Of a DNA stretch of 64,000 nucleotides, positions 10,021 to 23,466 are shown one piece after another. The notes under the pieces are model-generated. The model worked only from the letters and a program-made list of their open reading frames with translations. It was not told where the DNA came from and did no database searches. The DNA lies in assembly GCF_003332325.1 (NCBI RefSeq), contig NZ_CP029295.1:1-64000 (forward strand), given 5' to 3'. This stretch comes from [Mycoplasma] phocae. GTDB lineage: Bacteria > Bacillota_I > Bacilli_A > Mycoplasmatales > Metamycoplasmataceae. How positions within the stretch are numbered: position 1 is the first letter of the stretch; the number at the start of each line of letters is the position of its first letter. The translations under genes were made by a program, and so were the position numbers.

Positions 10021-11157
10021 TTATTTAAATAAATTTTCAAAAGGTAAGATTACCTCTTTTTCTGGGTCAGTGATAATTTTGTAACCATTAAAGCCAACGG
10101 TTGGTCCATAATCGTCCTGGTCTTGTTGTCATATCTTTAAAAATGCATTTGCTAAAATTTTTTGCTGTTCAGGACTAAAAACTTTACTGTCAGCGACAAC
10201 AACATTATATTTTAATGCTTCAGTAGTTGTCAAAAATTCTATTTTAACATTTTTATTTTCTGGTAAATAGTAGTCATAAACTTTGTTAGTTTTAGTATTA
10301 CTATTGTAAGTGTAAGCAAATGAACCGAGTTCATCAAATACAATGTGATATTTTACATTTGATCCTCGAGCAATGTCACGTGCTTTCATTTCAATATATT
10401 TATCCTGATGATTAAGAAGATCTTCGGCAAATGAACTAAATTTATTGTTTTCTAAATTAAAATGTTTTTTAAATAATGCTTCCTGTAAAAATCATTTTGA
10501 TCCACTATTTCTTTTGCCATGTCCAATTCCGAAATTTCTAAATTTATTTCAATCTTTTTGCTCTCATGCCGATCTTATTTCCTTAATTTCTTCAGAAGTA
10601 CCTTGAATCATTACTAGACCACGGTAGTATTCAGATAATTGGTCTTTATCAGCGTAGAATTTTTCATAAATGTTGCCATTTCATTGGTATTTATCATCTT
10701 CTCATTCATTGTATGGTTTTTCAGCAAATAATTGATATGCTTCTTCAGCAATTTTTACTAAACTATCATCTTTACTACCATTAGAGTATTTCGCATTAAA
10801 TTTATTCAAATCAAATATTTGTGCTCTTGTCAGCGTTTGAACAATTGGCGTCATAAAATTTTTGTTACTTTTATCATCATTAAACAATGTTGAGGTTACA
10901 ATACCAATGTTCTGGCTTCCCTTTTTAATGTTCTCGATAATATCAACATTATTGGGTTCAAATTTTACAGAAAAGCTGTTGTTAGTTTTTGTTTGTGCAT
11001 TATATTCGGCGATAACTTTACTAAAAAACTCTCCTTTTGCTTCGCCAAATCAAGGTTTATCCACTGAAAATCGAATAGTATTTTGACATGCAACTAAAGT
11101 AGTTGAAGCTAAAATAGCAGGAGTCGATATTAGAAGTATTTTTCTTAAGGTTTTCAT
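10021..11157 (-). CDS. P37/Cypl-like substrate-binding lipoprotein
   Basis: The 378-residue protein starts MKTLRKILLISTPAILAS and has a lipobox STTLVAC with the acylated Cys near residue 24. The body has a periplasmic-binding fold of the PhnD type (NNVDIIENIKKGSQNIGIVT, then an Ile/Lys/Tyr-rich second lobe). The M. hyorhinis homologue P37 (Cypl) was crystallised with thiamine pyrophosphate, so thiamine or a phosphonate-like ligand is plausible. It heads the reverse operon with the permease. The matching ATPase is not downstream but at 14003, beyond pgi and ldh. Confidence 0.85.
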
Positions 11158-11315
11158 TATGGTAATTTATGCTCCTTTAATTAATTTAGATAGTCATTAT
11201 TTGACGATAGATTATATTATATAATAAATTTTAGTTCTATTCTTTCCTATAATATTAATGATTAAATAACAAATTTAATGTAATATTATAATATCGAAAA
11301 AATAAGTGGGTGTTT

Positions 11316-11651
11316 ATGAATAGTAATATAGGAAAAATTATTAAAGCTAAGGTAACAAAGGTGTGAAAAAATACAATTAATCTTGTTACAAAAGATAATG
11401 TTAAATGTTTTTTAAGTATTAACGAAGTGAGTGATTATTATATTAGTAATCTTAATTTAATATTTCGAACAGGTCAAATTCGCGAAGTGCAAATTATTGA
11501 TGTGATGCCAAGCAAAGAATATGTTGTTTCATTTAAACGAATTCATCCGAAAATGTTAAGAAATCCTTTTTCTTTTAAACTAGAAAAAAATGAACCAAAT
11601 TTTAAAGGACTTTTAGAATTTACAAATAAAGGAATTAATTATGGCAAGTAG
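11316..11651 (+). CDS. S1-domain RNA-binding protein
   Basis: The 111-residue protein begins MNSNIGKIIKAKVTKVWKN and carries one S1 OB fold: KAKVTKV, TINLVTKDNVKCFLSINEVS, the hydrophobic strand and a GQIREVQIIDVMPSKEY segment. The C-terminal 35 residues are extra and basic. Small S1 proteins of this kind bind RNA or ribosomes in Firmicutes; the partner here is unknown. It ends 11 bases inside pgi, so the two are translationally coupled. Only a weak G-rich ribosome binding site precedes the ATG. Confidence 0.8.
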
Positions 11652-12960
11652 TAAAATAGCTATTGATTTTTCATTTGCTGTTAAAGAAGAATCTATTAAT
11701 AATTACCATGATCAAATTGAAGAGATAAAAAAACAGATTGCTGCGAACAATATTATTGGTTATCAGTATCTAGGTTGTTTTAATATTTTCAAAAATATTC
11801 AAAAAAATGATTATTTAGATATTAAAAAAATTCCACAATGATTAGTTAATGAACATATTGAATATTTAGTAGTCATTGCTCCGCAGCATGTTTGTCTGCA
11901 AGCTGAATCATTGATTAAGTTTGTTGGTAAGGATAATGGTTTTGATTCTAAAATAAAAGTTATGTTTGTCAATGAATGCATAAGTGCTCGAGATATTGCT
12001 AAATTAACAAGCTTTTTATCAAATAAACATTTTGCAATTAACATTATTTCTCAAAAAGGTGAAACTCTAGAGACACTTTTAATTTTTAGAGAATTAAAGG
12101 CTATGCTTTATAAGATTTTAGGTTCAGTTAACGCCAAAAAATATATTTTTGCAACAACAAATAATAATTACGGTAAATTATTTAAAGAAACTAAAATGAA
12201 TGAATATCGTCATTTTGTTTTGCTTGATAATACAACTGAGAAATTTCTTGGATATTCAGCGGCCATTATGCTACCACTTGCTTGTGCTGGAGTTAATCTA
12301 GATAAATATCTAAATGGTGCTAATGCTGCTAATGAATATTTTTCAAAAATGCCATTGAAAAAAAATCCTGCATATCAATATGCTGTTGTTAGAAGAATTT
12401 TGTTAAAGAACAAATACAATTTTGAAAATATTAATGTTTATTCAAGCTTTGATGTTGATTTGGCACGACTTTTCAAAATGTATTTAGCAGAATGTGGCCT
12501 AAAAAATGAAAATGGAATTTATGTTAACACATCATTGCAAGGATGTGACAATAATACCTTCTCAGAGAACCACACTTCTTCGCCTTTTAAATGCTTTGAT
12601 ACATCAATCATAGTAGAAAATCAACAATACGATTATGAAATATCAATTTTATCTGAACATGATAATGATAATCTTAATTATTTGTCAAAATTAACATATA
12701 ATAATATAGGAAAAACTATAACTAAAAGCATGCGTGAAAATCATGTTATTATTTATAAAATACCGCATATTATGATAAAAATAAGTGATAATTTTAATGA
12801 TGACACTATTGGATGGATTATGGCATTTATCCATCGTGCCGCAATTATGTCAGCTTATTTAAGGGAATTAAATCCATTTCAAAATTCGGGTATTGATTCT
12901 TATAATATAAATTTAATAAAAAATATTACTGAGTTATCTGGAGGCTCAAAAAATGACTAA
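11641..12960 (+). CDS. pgi: Glucose-6-phosphate isomerase
   Basis: This enzyme interconverts glucose-6-phosphate and fructose-6-phosphate. The protein has 439 residues, close to the short bacterial form (about 430-450). A phosphate-binding segment is seen as ISQKGETLETL near 137-147. FLGYSAAIMLPLACAG and the C-terminal GWIMAFIHRAAIMSAYLREL with catalytic-region residues also match. A TGA near residue 67 is Trp. It overlaps the S1 gene (11 bases) and ldh (8 bases), forming a tight three-gene unit that joins RNA binding to sugar metabolism. Confidence 0.92.
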
Positions 12961-13921
12961 AATAGGAATAATAGGTGTCGGTTTAGTAGGTAGTTCATAT
13001 CTATATGCCTCACTAAATAAAAATATTGAAGCAGATTATGTTTTGATTGATAAATTTATGGATTATGCTTCAGCTCAAGCTCGTGATTTGAATGATGCAG
13101 CTTGTTCAATGGCTGACAACGGTTCAACATTTAAAGCTGGTAACTATGAAGATCTAAAAGATGCACAAATTGTTGTAATTACTGCATCAGTTAAACCAAA
13201 AGAAGGTGTACTTAAAGACCGTTTAGAATTACTAATTGACAATGCTAAATTAATTAAAGAAATTGGTGAGAATTTAAAGAGAGTTGGATTTAGTGGAGTT
13301 ACAATTATTGCTTCAAATCCAGTTGACTTAATGGCATGTATTTATCAACAAGTAACTAAATTTGAACCATGTAAAGTAATTAGTTCAGGAACAATTTTAG
13401 AAACTGCGAGAATGAAAAAATTCTTGTCAGAAAAAATTAATATTAAAGCTAGCTCAATTACTGGGTTTGTTATTGGAGAGCACGGCGCACGTTGTTTAAT
13501 TCCATTTTCAAAAATTAGAATTGGTCTAGGTTCATTAAAAGACTGATTAGCAAATAATACCATTGACCAAAAATGATTGCAAAATCTAAATGAAAAAGTT
13601 AAAAACGAAGCATTTGAAATTATTTCGGGAAAAGGAATTACTAATTTTGGAATTGGTGAAAATTTAGCAATTTTATGTCAAGCAATTTTAAATGACCGTC
13701 AAGTTATTTTATCTTTAGGTGTTAGATTATCTGAAGAGTATAAGCATAGTGGAGTTTACTTTGGATTACCTGTTATTTTAGGCAAAAATGGTTATAGACA
13801 TTTACCAAAAATTAGATTAGATGAAGACGAACAAAAGATTTTTGATCAATATTCAGGTGAAATGAAGGATACAATTTTCGAAGTGCTAAAAGGCCTAAAA
13901 ATTAAACCAGATTTTAAATAA
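12953..13921 (+). CDS. ldh: L-lactate/malate dehydrogenase family enzyme, probably lactate dehydrogenase
   Basis: The 322-residue protein begins with the NAD-binding GIIGVGLVGSS (4-14) and an acidic end of beta-2 (VLIDKF). DLNDAA, ASNPVD and the catalytic His in GEHGARCLIPF (near 177) are all present. The mobile substrate loop reads SVKPKEGVLKDRLEL; it is two residues longer than in typical LDH or MDH, and the usual Gln or Arg specificity position cannot be placed. Lactate dehydrogenase is the usual mycoplasma enzyme, so I prefer that name. It ends the S1-pgi-ldh operon. Confidence 0.82.
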
Positions 13922-13937
13922 TAAATAATAAATTATG

Positions 13938-13962
13938 AACATGCCACTTGGCATGTTTTTAT
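13938..13962 (+). terminator. Terminator after ldh
   Basis: AACATGCC and GGCATGTT form a perfect eight-pair stem with the loop ACTT, followed by a T run. Confidence 0.9.
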
Positions 13963-13967
13963 TATGA

Positions 13968-13973
13968 TATAAT
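13968..13973 (+). promoter_or_regulatory. -10 element for the P29-like ATPase gene
   Basis: A TATAAT lies 29 bases before the ATG at 14003, directly after the ldh terminator, so the ATPase gene appears separately transcribed. No ribosome binding site precedes the ATG. Confidence 0.5.
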
Positions 13974-14002
13974 GTACTTTTTATTTTATAATTATTGTTA
14001 AT

Positions 14003-14746
14003 ATGGCAAAAGTTGAATTTAAAAATGTTGACGCGAATTATAAAAATTCTAAACAAATAGCATTAAACAATGTTAGTTTTGCAATTGAAGAAGGTGAAAT
14101 GGTGGCAATAATAGGACCATCTGGTGCCGGTAAGTCAACAATATTTAATAGCATTCTAAGACAGCTTAACATAAGCGGCGGTCAAATTTTGATTGATAAT
14201 AAAAATATTTATGATCTCAAAAAGCGTGAATGAAAAAAAATTGTTAAAAAAATTGGATTTTTATCTCAGGAAGCGAATGTTATTGAAGATCTCAATGTGT
14301 ATGAAAATATTTTGCATTTTTATAGCAAATACAAAAATTTCCTTTATTCATGATTAAAAATTTTAAATAAAAAACAAAAAATTGAAATTTATGAAATTCT
14401 CGATAAGCTTGGTATTTTTAATAAAAGTTTTACTAAAGTATCGGAATTGAGTGGCGGTCAAAAGCAAAGATTGCAGATTGCTCAATTACTATTACAAGAT
14501 GTTTCAATAATTTTAGCTGATGAACCAACATCTAATCTTGATATTCAAACGGCTTCAAATGTTTTAGAAATTCTAAACAAAATTTCAAAAGAATACAATA
14601 AAACAATTTTGACAAATATTCATGATTTAACTTTATTGAAAAAATACTTTAAAAAATATATTTTTGTGCGTGATGGAAAAATTGTTGAAATTGATAGTAC
14701 AACAAATTTAACTAAGGCAAAACAAAAAAAACTTTATTCTGATTAA
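14003..14746 (+). CDS. ABC transporter ATP-binding protein, P29/PhnC-like
   Basis: The 247-residue ATPase has Walker A GPSGAGKST (about 39-47), the Q-loop in IGFLSQEANV, the signature LSGGQKQRL (about 149-157), Walker B IILADEP (about 169-175) and the switch His in NIHDLTLL. Two TGA codons are Trp. The sequence is of the PhnC type, matching the P37 lipoprotein and PhnE-like permease at 8338-11157. I infer that it energises that transporter, although it is encoded on the other strand 3 kb away behind pgi and ldh. Confidence 0.85.
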
Positions 14747-14800
14747 TTATTATGTTAAAATTCTACTATTATAAAAAAATTAATGAAAGGTTGCAAATAT

Positions 14801-14881
14801 ATGAAAAAACCAGATGGTGAGCGAAGTTACTTAATAGAACAAATTCAATATTTGTTAATCCTAACATTAATTAACTTTTAG
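14801..14881 (+). CDS. Candidate 26-residue leader peptide upstream of mgtA
   Basis: A short ORF, MKKPDGERSY followed by a hydrophobic Leu/Ile-rich tail, begins after GAAAGG at 14785-14790. It ends at TAG 14879-14881, directly against a hairpin that covers the mgtA ribosome binding site. In enterobacteria the mgtA leader encodes a short peptide (MgtL) whose translation senses magnesium; an early Pro-acidic stretch matters there. KPDGE is a loose parallel only. There is no homology claim. The ORF could be fortuitous, but its ribosome binding site and stop position fit a translational switch. Confidence 0.45.
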   Translation: MKKPDGERSYLIEQIQYLLILTLINF

Positions 14882-14882
14882 C

Positions 14883-14906
14883 TCTCCTAAATTATAAAAA
14901 AGGAGA
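14883..14906 (+). promoter_or_regulatory. Hairpin sequestering the mgtA Shine-Dalgarno site
   Basis: TCTCCT at 14883-14888 can pair perfectly with AGGAGA at 14901-14906, which is the ribosome binding site of mgtA (ATG 14912). The loop is 12 bases of A and T. A ribosome reaching or paused at the leader stop codon (14879-14881) would cover the 5' arm and free the site. Stability is modest: six pairs, four of them G-C. Confidence 0.5.
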
Positions 14907-14911
14907 AGATT

Positions 14912-17650
14912 ATGAATAGATCAACAAAAATGCATAAACAAGAAGCGAAGCGTAAAAAAATTTACGATGAACTTGTTTTTGCTTCAAAATCTGATTCAAA
15001 ATTACTATTTGACAAATACAATTCAAGTGTCAAGGGTATTGTTGATGATGATATTGTTGAAGAAAACCGTGATAAATACGGTGTAAATAAAATTTTAAAA
15101 AAAGGGGCTGATAACGTCTGGAGAAGACTTGTTAGATCGTTTTTTAATTTATTCAATATTATTTTAATTATATTAGCTTTTATTTCGATGATAATTGACA
15201 TTATTTTGCCGATTGTAGCAAATCAAGGTGAAATTAATTATGCGACAGTAATAATTATTATGACAATGATCTTGCTAAGTAGCATTATTCATTTTGTTCA
15301 GGAGCAGAAAAGTGCTTCCAGTGCCCGCCGCTTAATTGAAATAATTGAGACAACGTGTTTGATTGAAAGAAATGGAATTTTAAAAGAAATTCCGATGGAT
15401 GAAGTTGTTGCTGGTGATATAGTTCACTTAGCCGCTGGAGATATTATTCCTGGTGATGTGCGTATTATTCATGCTAAAGACTTATTTGTTTCGCAATCGT
15501 CATTGACAGGTGAAAGTGAACCCGTTGAAAAATATGTAATGATTGATGAAAAAATTTCATATGATAACATTACCGATCGTCATAACCTAGCTTTTATGGG
15601 ATCAAATGTTATTTCCGGTTCAGCAAAAGCAATTGTTATTGTTACTGGTAATGATACATTTATCGGTCAAGTTGCATCAAAAGTTAATGAAAAACAAGTG
15701 CCAACTAATTTTGAACGTGGAATTAAAAAAGTTTCAATAATGCTAACAATTATTATGGCAATTATTATTCCAATTGTTTTCTTAATTATTGGACTAACTA
15801 AAACCTCAGTTGAAAAACCTTGAATTGAAGCCCTACTATTCGCAATATCAATTGCTGTTGGTTTAACTCCTGAAATGCTTCCAATGATAGTGACAGCCAG
15901 CCTATCAAAAGGCGCAATTGCTATGGGAAAAGCCAAAACTGTCGTTAAAAGTTTAAATTCAATTCAAAATCTTGGTTCAATGGATATACTTTGTACTGAC
16001 AAAACTGGAACATTGACTCAAGATGAAGTTATTCTTGAGCGTCATCTTGATGTGAATGGCAAAGAAGATTCTCATGTTCTAAAATATGCCTTTTTAAATT
16101 CTTATTATCAAACTGGATTAAAAAATCTTTTAGATAAATCAATTATTAAAAGAACACTAGATTTAGCAGATGAGCAAAAATCACTTGATAATCTAGAATT
16201 ACATTATGAAAAATTAGATGAAGTTCCTTTTGATTTTCAAAGAAAGAGAATGTCAGTTTTGGTTAAACATTTAAGTCATGAAGAAAAAGCTACTTTAATT
16301 ACCAAAGGAGCTGTTGAAGAGATTTTAAATGTTTGTTCAAAAATTTATTTAGATGGTAAAGTTGTTAAACTTGATAAAAAAATTATAAGAAAAGTTTTAA
16401 ATAAGGTGCAAGAATTTGGCGAAGAAGGTTTAAGAGTAATCGCTATTGCTTCTAAAAAATCAACAATAGATGCTGTTGGAAAGATTTCAGTTAAAGATGA
16501 AGAAGATATGACTTTAATTGGATACCTAACTTTTTTGGATCCCCCAAAAGATTCAGCTGAACTAGCAATTCAAAAACTTCACAATCTTGGAGTTGAAGTT
16601 AAAATTTTAACTGGAGATAATCCCTTAGTTACTAGAGCTGTTTGTTCAAAAGTTGGAATTCCTTATAATCGCATTTTATTAGGAAAAGATATTGCCACAA
16701 TGAGTGATGATCAATTAGCAATTGAAGTTGAAAAAACCCAAATTTTTGCTAAATTAAGTCCTGATCAAAAAGCTCGGATTATAACAGTACTAAGAAAAAA
16801 CAAACATACTGTCGGATATATGGGTGATGGAATTAACGATGCTCCTGCAATGAAAGTTGCTGATGTATCTATTTCTGTTGACACTGCAGTTGATATTGCA
16901 AAAGAATCAGCAAACATCATTTTATTAGAAAAAGATTTAAACGTTTTAGCAACCGGAATTGTTGAAGGTCGTAAAACCCACGCTAATATTAATAAATATG
17001 TTAAAATGACAGTTTCTTCAAATTTCGGTAACACATTTAGTATTTTAATTGCTTCAATTCTACTGCCTTTTGTGCCATTAGTTGCTGTACAAATAGTTTT
17101 CTTAAATCTTGTTTATGATTTTTGTTGTGGGTCACTTCCTTGGGATAATGTTGATAAAGAATTTATTCAAAAGCCGCGGAAATGAGAGCACAAGTCGATT
17201 TTTAAATTTATGTTGTGATTTGGTCCGGTTTCATCAATTGTTGATGTTATAACCTTCGTGGTACTATTCTATGCCTTTGTGCCAAGTGTTGTTGGTTCAC
17301 AATGAAGTGCAATAACATCAGATGCTGATATGAAATTATTTAAATCATTATTCTGAGCTGGTTGACTAATCACATCAATGTGAACACAAACATTTGTTAT
17401 TCATTTCCTAAGAACTAACAGAATGCCAATTATTAAATCAAATGCTTCAACAGCAGTAATTATTTCAACAATAGTTGCTGTTGCAATAATTACTTCACTA
17501 CCTTATATTCCAAAAGTTAATACATATTTATCACTAAGCCCACTACCTCCAATATTCTTTGCTTGACTTGCGATGTTTATGGGAATTTATATCTTTTTAG
17601 TTCAATCAACTAAAGTTATTTACAAAAAAATATACAAAGAATTCTTGTAG
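14912..17650 (+). CDS. mgtA: Magnesium-transporting P-type ATPase (P3B, MgtA-like)
   Basis: The 912-residue enzyme has the P-ATPase core: TGESEPVEK (about 200), the phosphorylated Asp in CTDKTGTLTQ (near 363), TGDNPLVTRAV, and GDGINDAPAMKVADV (near 637). GLTPEMLPM before the phosphorylation site and SLPWDNVD near 743 are typical of MgtA rather than calcium pumps. The N-terminus is basic, and about ten membrane helices are present. Several TGA codons are Trp. It is expected to import magnesium across the cell membrane. It is preceded by the leader ORF and hairpin and followed by a strong terminator. Confidence 0.92.
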
Positions 17651-17675
17651 TGATATTAAGTTATTAATTTATTTT

Positions 17676-17706
17676 AAACTTACAATTGGGGTTGTAAGTT
17701 TTTTAT
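17676..17706 (+). terminator. Terminator after mgtA
   Basis: A ten-pair stem (AAACTTACAA/TTGTAAGTTT) with loop TTGGGG and a T tail. A second AATCAT-ATGATT dyad at about 17740 probably serves the convergent gene. Confidence 0.9.
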
Positions 17707-17759
17707 TTACTTTTTTAAAAATAAATTAAAAAAAATACAATCATATGATTGCATTATTA

Positions 17760-18287
17760 TTATTTAATAATTACTCCCGCATTTCGCATAATTTTTAAAG
17801 CGTATTTGTGAAATTTAGCTCGGTTATGATTTTTGTTATGAAAAGTATCTACGAGATCTTTATGAACAATAACATCCTTATCGACTTTTATTCCGTTTAA
17901 GTATGCTTTTAGTGTTAATGATAATTCTAAAACACATATATCAGTACAACATCCAACAATTTCAAAACTTTGATAATCATTTAATATGCTTTCATCAATT
18001 TTAAAAAATGAATTAGTAGAATTTTTATTAATTCGTTTTTTACAGTAATCTTTTAATTCATCAACAATCTCTGATTCGATGCTTTGATTTAAACAATGTA
18101 GTGGATAGCATTTCATTTCAATATCATCTTCACTGTGAGCATCGCAGAAGAAGATATTATCCACATTTTTATTAGACTCTAAAAAGGTTTTAATTTTCGG
18201 AATAATTTTGGCAATATTCTTATCTGCTAATAAACCTTTTTTACAAAATCCGTTTAACATATCGACAACAAATATAATTTTCTTCAT
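17760..18287 (-). CDS. Cysteine hydrolase of the isochorismatase family, probably nicotinamidase
   Basis: The 175-residue protein has the family's Asp in FVVDMLNGFCKKG (residue 9), a DAH metal-ligand-like site in FFCDAHSEDD, the CYPLHCLNQSIESEIV segment resembling nicotinamidases (PxHC...GxxE), and the nucleophile Cys in VGCCTDICVL. Nicotinamidase (PncA) converts nicotinamide to nicotinate for NAD salvage. The metal site makes that assignment likelier than a generic isochorismatase hydrolase. It stands alone between convergent mgtA and the divergent permease. Confidence 0.75.
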   Translation of the reverse strand: MKKIIFVVDMLNGFCKKGLLADKNIAKIIPKIKTFLESNKNVDNIFFCDAHSEDDIEMKCYPLHCLNQSIESEIVDELKDYCKKRINKNSTNSFFKIDESILNDYQSFEIVGCCTDICVLELSLTLKAYLNGIKVDKDVIVHKDLVDTFHNKNHNRAKFHKYALKIMRNAGVIIK

Positions 18288-18464
18288 TATTTCTTTAATT
18301 ATCCCCCTAATTTTTAATTATCTATCGTATTATAAACTCTATTATAAACAATATTATATAATATTAATGGATACATCTTAGAGGGACAGATTTTTTTATT
18401 AAATGTTGGTGTATCTAAATTTCGAATTATTATATAAATTTTAAAATATAGGAAAGGAAATACA

Positions 18465-20198
18465 ATGGCCGAAGAACAATTAGTTGTTACTTCTAGTCCT
18501 AAGAAAAAGATTGGCTTCTTTTCAGCTATTCTTGTTGTTTTAGGTGGCTCAATTGGTGTTGGGATTTTTCTAAGAGCTAAATCAGTTCTAGAAAACTCAG
18601 CTGGCAATATTATTTGAGCATTGGCTATTTGATTAATTGCTGGTTTTGCTGTTATAGCATTAGCTTTAGCATTAGTTGAAGTAGCTTCTGGGCGTAACGA
18701 CAACTTAGGTATGATTGGTTGGTCTAAAGCATTTAATACTTTGTATATTTACAAAGCTAACAAATTCTTTATGACTTATTTATATTTACCATTTACATAC
18801 TTCTTTATGCCTTACTACGTTATTGTACAATTTCAGGATGGACTTTCTGGATTTGACGTAGATACAACATTTGGAGGCTCTACAGCAGCTCCTTGACTTT
18901 ACTTCTTAATCGGACTTGTGTTGACAGTATGAATTTTACTATCAGCCGGATTAAGCAGTAAAGCAGGTAACATTCAAAACTGAATAGTAACAGCTTTCAA
19001 ATTTATTCCCTTAGTGGCTATAGTTGTTGTTGGTATTTATTTTGCAGCTACTAGAAATACCGCACCAGACGCTGATGGACCATTTTTAAAACCAATCACT
19101 AGAGGCGAACTATTTGATGCTCGTTCAACAAGCTTTTTAGGTTTATCACCATTCTTATTGGTATTTTCATCAATTGGTGGAATCTTCTTTGCATTTGATG
19201 GTTTCTATGTAAGTGCTGGTATTCAATCAGAAATGAAGAATCCAGAAAAAACCCCAGCTGCTTTAGTTATCGGATTACTATCAATGACCATTTTATACAT
19301 GTTTATTGCTGCTGCTATGACTTTAGGAGCAAAAAGTGGTGGATTCTATGACTATGGTGCCAAATTGAAAGACTTAAAATTAGGCTGAATATTCGGACTA
19401 ATTAATATCTTTATTTCAATTGGTGTTATTGGTATTCTAAATGCCTTCACAATGTGAGCAACAAGATGAGTTGAAGATCTAATTAGAGAAGGAGAAATGT
19501 TTGTTCCTGCAAGAGCATATAGATATTTAAAAAATTCTAAATACCCTGTTGTTGGAATGCTATTCTGTTTCTTACTTTCATTACCATTAATGATTATCTT
19601 CACCGCAATCGGTGCATATGCATACATTGGTAGTGGATATGACCCAATTTACGGTTACAAAATTAATAACTTATTAACCTTTGCTGACTTAATGGCAAAC
19701 TGAATGGCAGTATTCGCATTTGCATTTATTGCTATCGCAGTTCTTGGTGCTATTCAAAATAGAAAGAAACACTTCATTGCAGTTAAAGAAAATAAACACA
19801 CTATCTGAGCAGGTTACACATCTGTAATTATTGTTCTAAGTGTTCTAATATTATTAATGATTGATCCATTTATATCAATCGGTTTAAGTGCTGCAGAACA
19901 TTCAAGATTAATTGCTGCTAAAGCAAAAGAGGCTGATATACAAGGAGCTAGAGATAGCTTAATTGGAAACTCAGCAACAGCAGCTCTATTCGTAATATTC
20001 GTTGTAATAATGTTCTTATCAACATACATTGAAAAAGTTATTGCTGATAGAAACAAAGTAAAATATGACAGAGTTCTTTCTGGAAAAATTTGCGAATGTG
20101 AAATAGAAAACTGATGTCCATGTAAACTTGCTTTATTAAAAGAATCAGCTGAATTAAATGATTTAGTTCTAAAAACATACGCCGAAGCTCGTAGATAA
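18465..20198 (+). CDS. APC-superfamily amino acid permease with a cysteine-cluster tail
   Basis: The 577-residue permease begins after AAAGGAAA. It has an APC first helix (AILVVLGGSIGVGIFLRA, about 18-35) and about 12 hydrophobic helices, with many TGA Trp codons. FDGFYVSAGIQSEMKNPEKTPA, a substrate-site-like segment, lies mid-protein. The substrate cannot be read from sequence; arginine or ornithine exchange would suit an arginine-using mycoplasma, but no arc genes are in the window. The cytoplasmic C-terminus carries CECEIENWCPCK (about 543-554), four cysteines in two CxC pairs, which is unusual for this family. Confidence 0.88.
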
Positions 20199-20214
20199 TC
20201 TTCAAAAAATATAG

Positions 20215-20241
20215 ACTAGTGCTTTTTGGCGCTAGTTTTTA
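20215..20241 (+). terminator. Terminator after the APC permease
   Basis: ACTAGTGC and GCGCTAGT pair (one wobble) around TTTTTG, with a T tail. Confidence 0.8.
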
Positions 20242-20303
20242 TTTCTATTTATTTGAATAATTTATAGTAAAATAAAACAAATAAATAATTTGAAAGGTTA
20301 AAT

Positions 20304-23186
<2,883 letters not shown>

Positions 23187-23201
23187 TTGTTTTAATATTC
23201 T

Positions 23202-23236
23202 AAAAAGCAGTAGCTCAAAGTTCACTGCTTTTTTTA
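23202..23236 (+). terminator. Terminator after the P2A ATPase
   Basis: AAAAAGCAGT and ACTGCTTTTT form a ten-pair stem with a 12-base loop and T tail. The remaining 230 bases to mod are AT-rich with no ORF. Confidence 0.85.
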
Positions 23237-23466
23237 TATCTTAGCTTATAATAACAAAATTAATTGTGATAATAATTTATGAAGAAATTATTTCATAATT
23301 GCTTATCATTTTTTATGATGATATTGGGTTTTCACAGTTAAAAATGGCTCTTATTTTTCATAAGAAAATGTCATAATTTTTATTCAATAATTATTTTTTT
23401 ATTATAAAAATATTAATATTTCATAATGCTATAATTAAGGTTATAAAAATAAAAAAAGGGGATACA

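Noticed and set aside
8443..11157. Apparent gene fragments suggesting decay of the P37/P69 transporter
   Set aside because: All breaks are TGA codons. With TGA as Trp, both genes are full length and uninterrupted.
14747..14911. M-box magnesium riboswitch ahead of mgtA
   Set aside because: The 160-base leader is too short and AT-rich to hold the M-box helices, and no conserved core was found. The leader ORF and hairpin explain it better.
16765..17034. Antisense ORF inside mgtA, and similar reverse ORFs within other genes
   Set aside because: They are mirror images of conserved coding sequence, have no ribosome binding site and show no motifs of their own.
18157..18165. Perfect DnaA box TTATCCACA
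   Set aside because: It is a single copy inside the nicotinamidase-like coding sequence, 18 kb from dnaA, with no cluster around it. Chance or a minor titration site is likelier than an origin.
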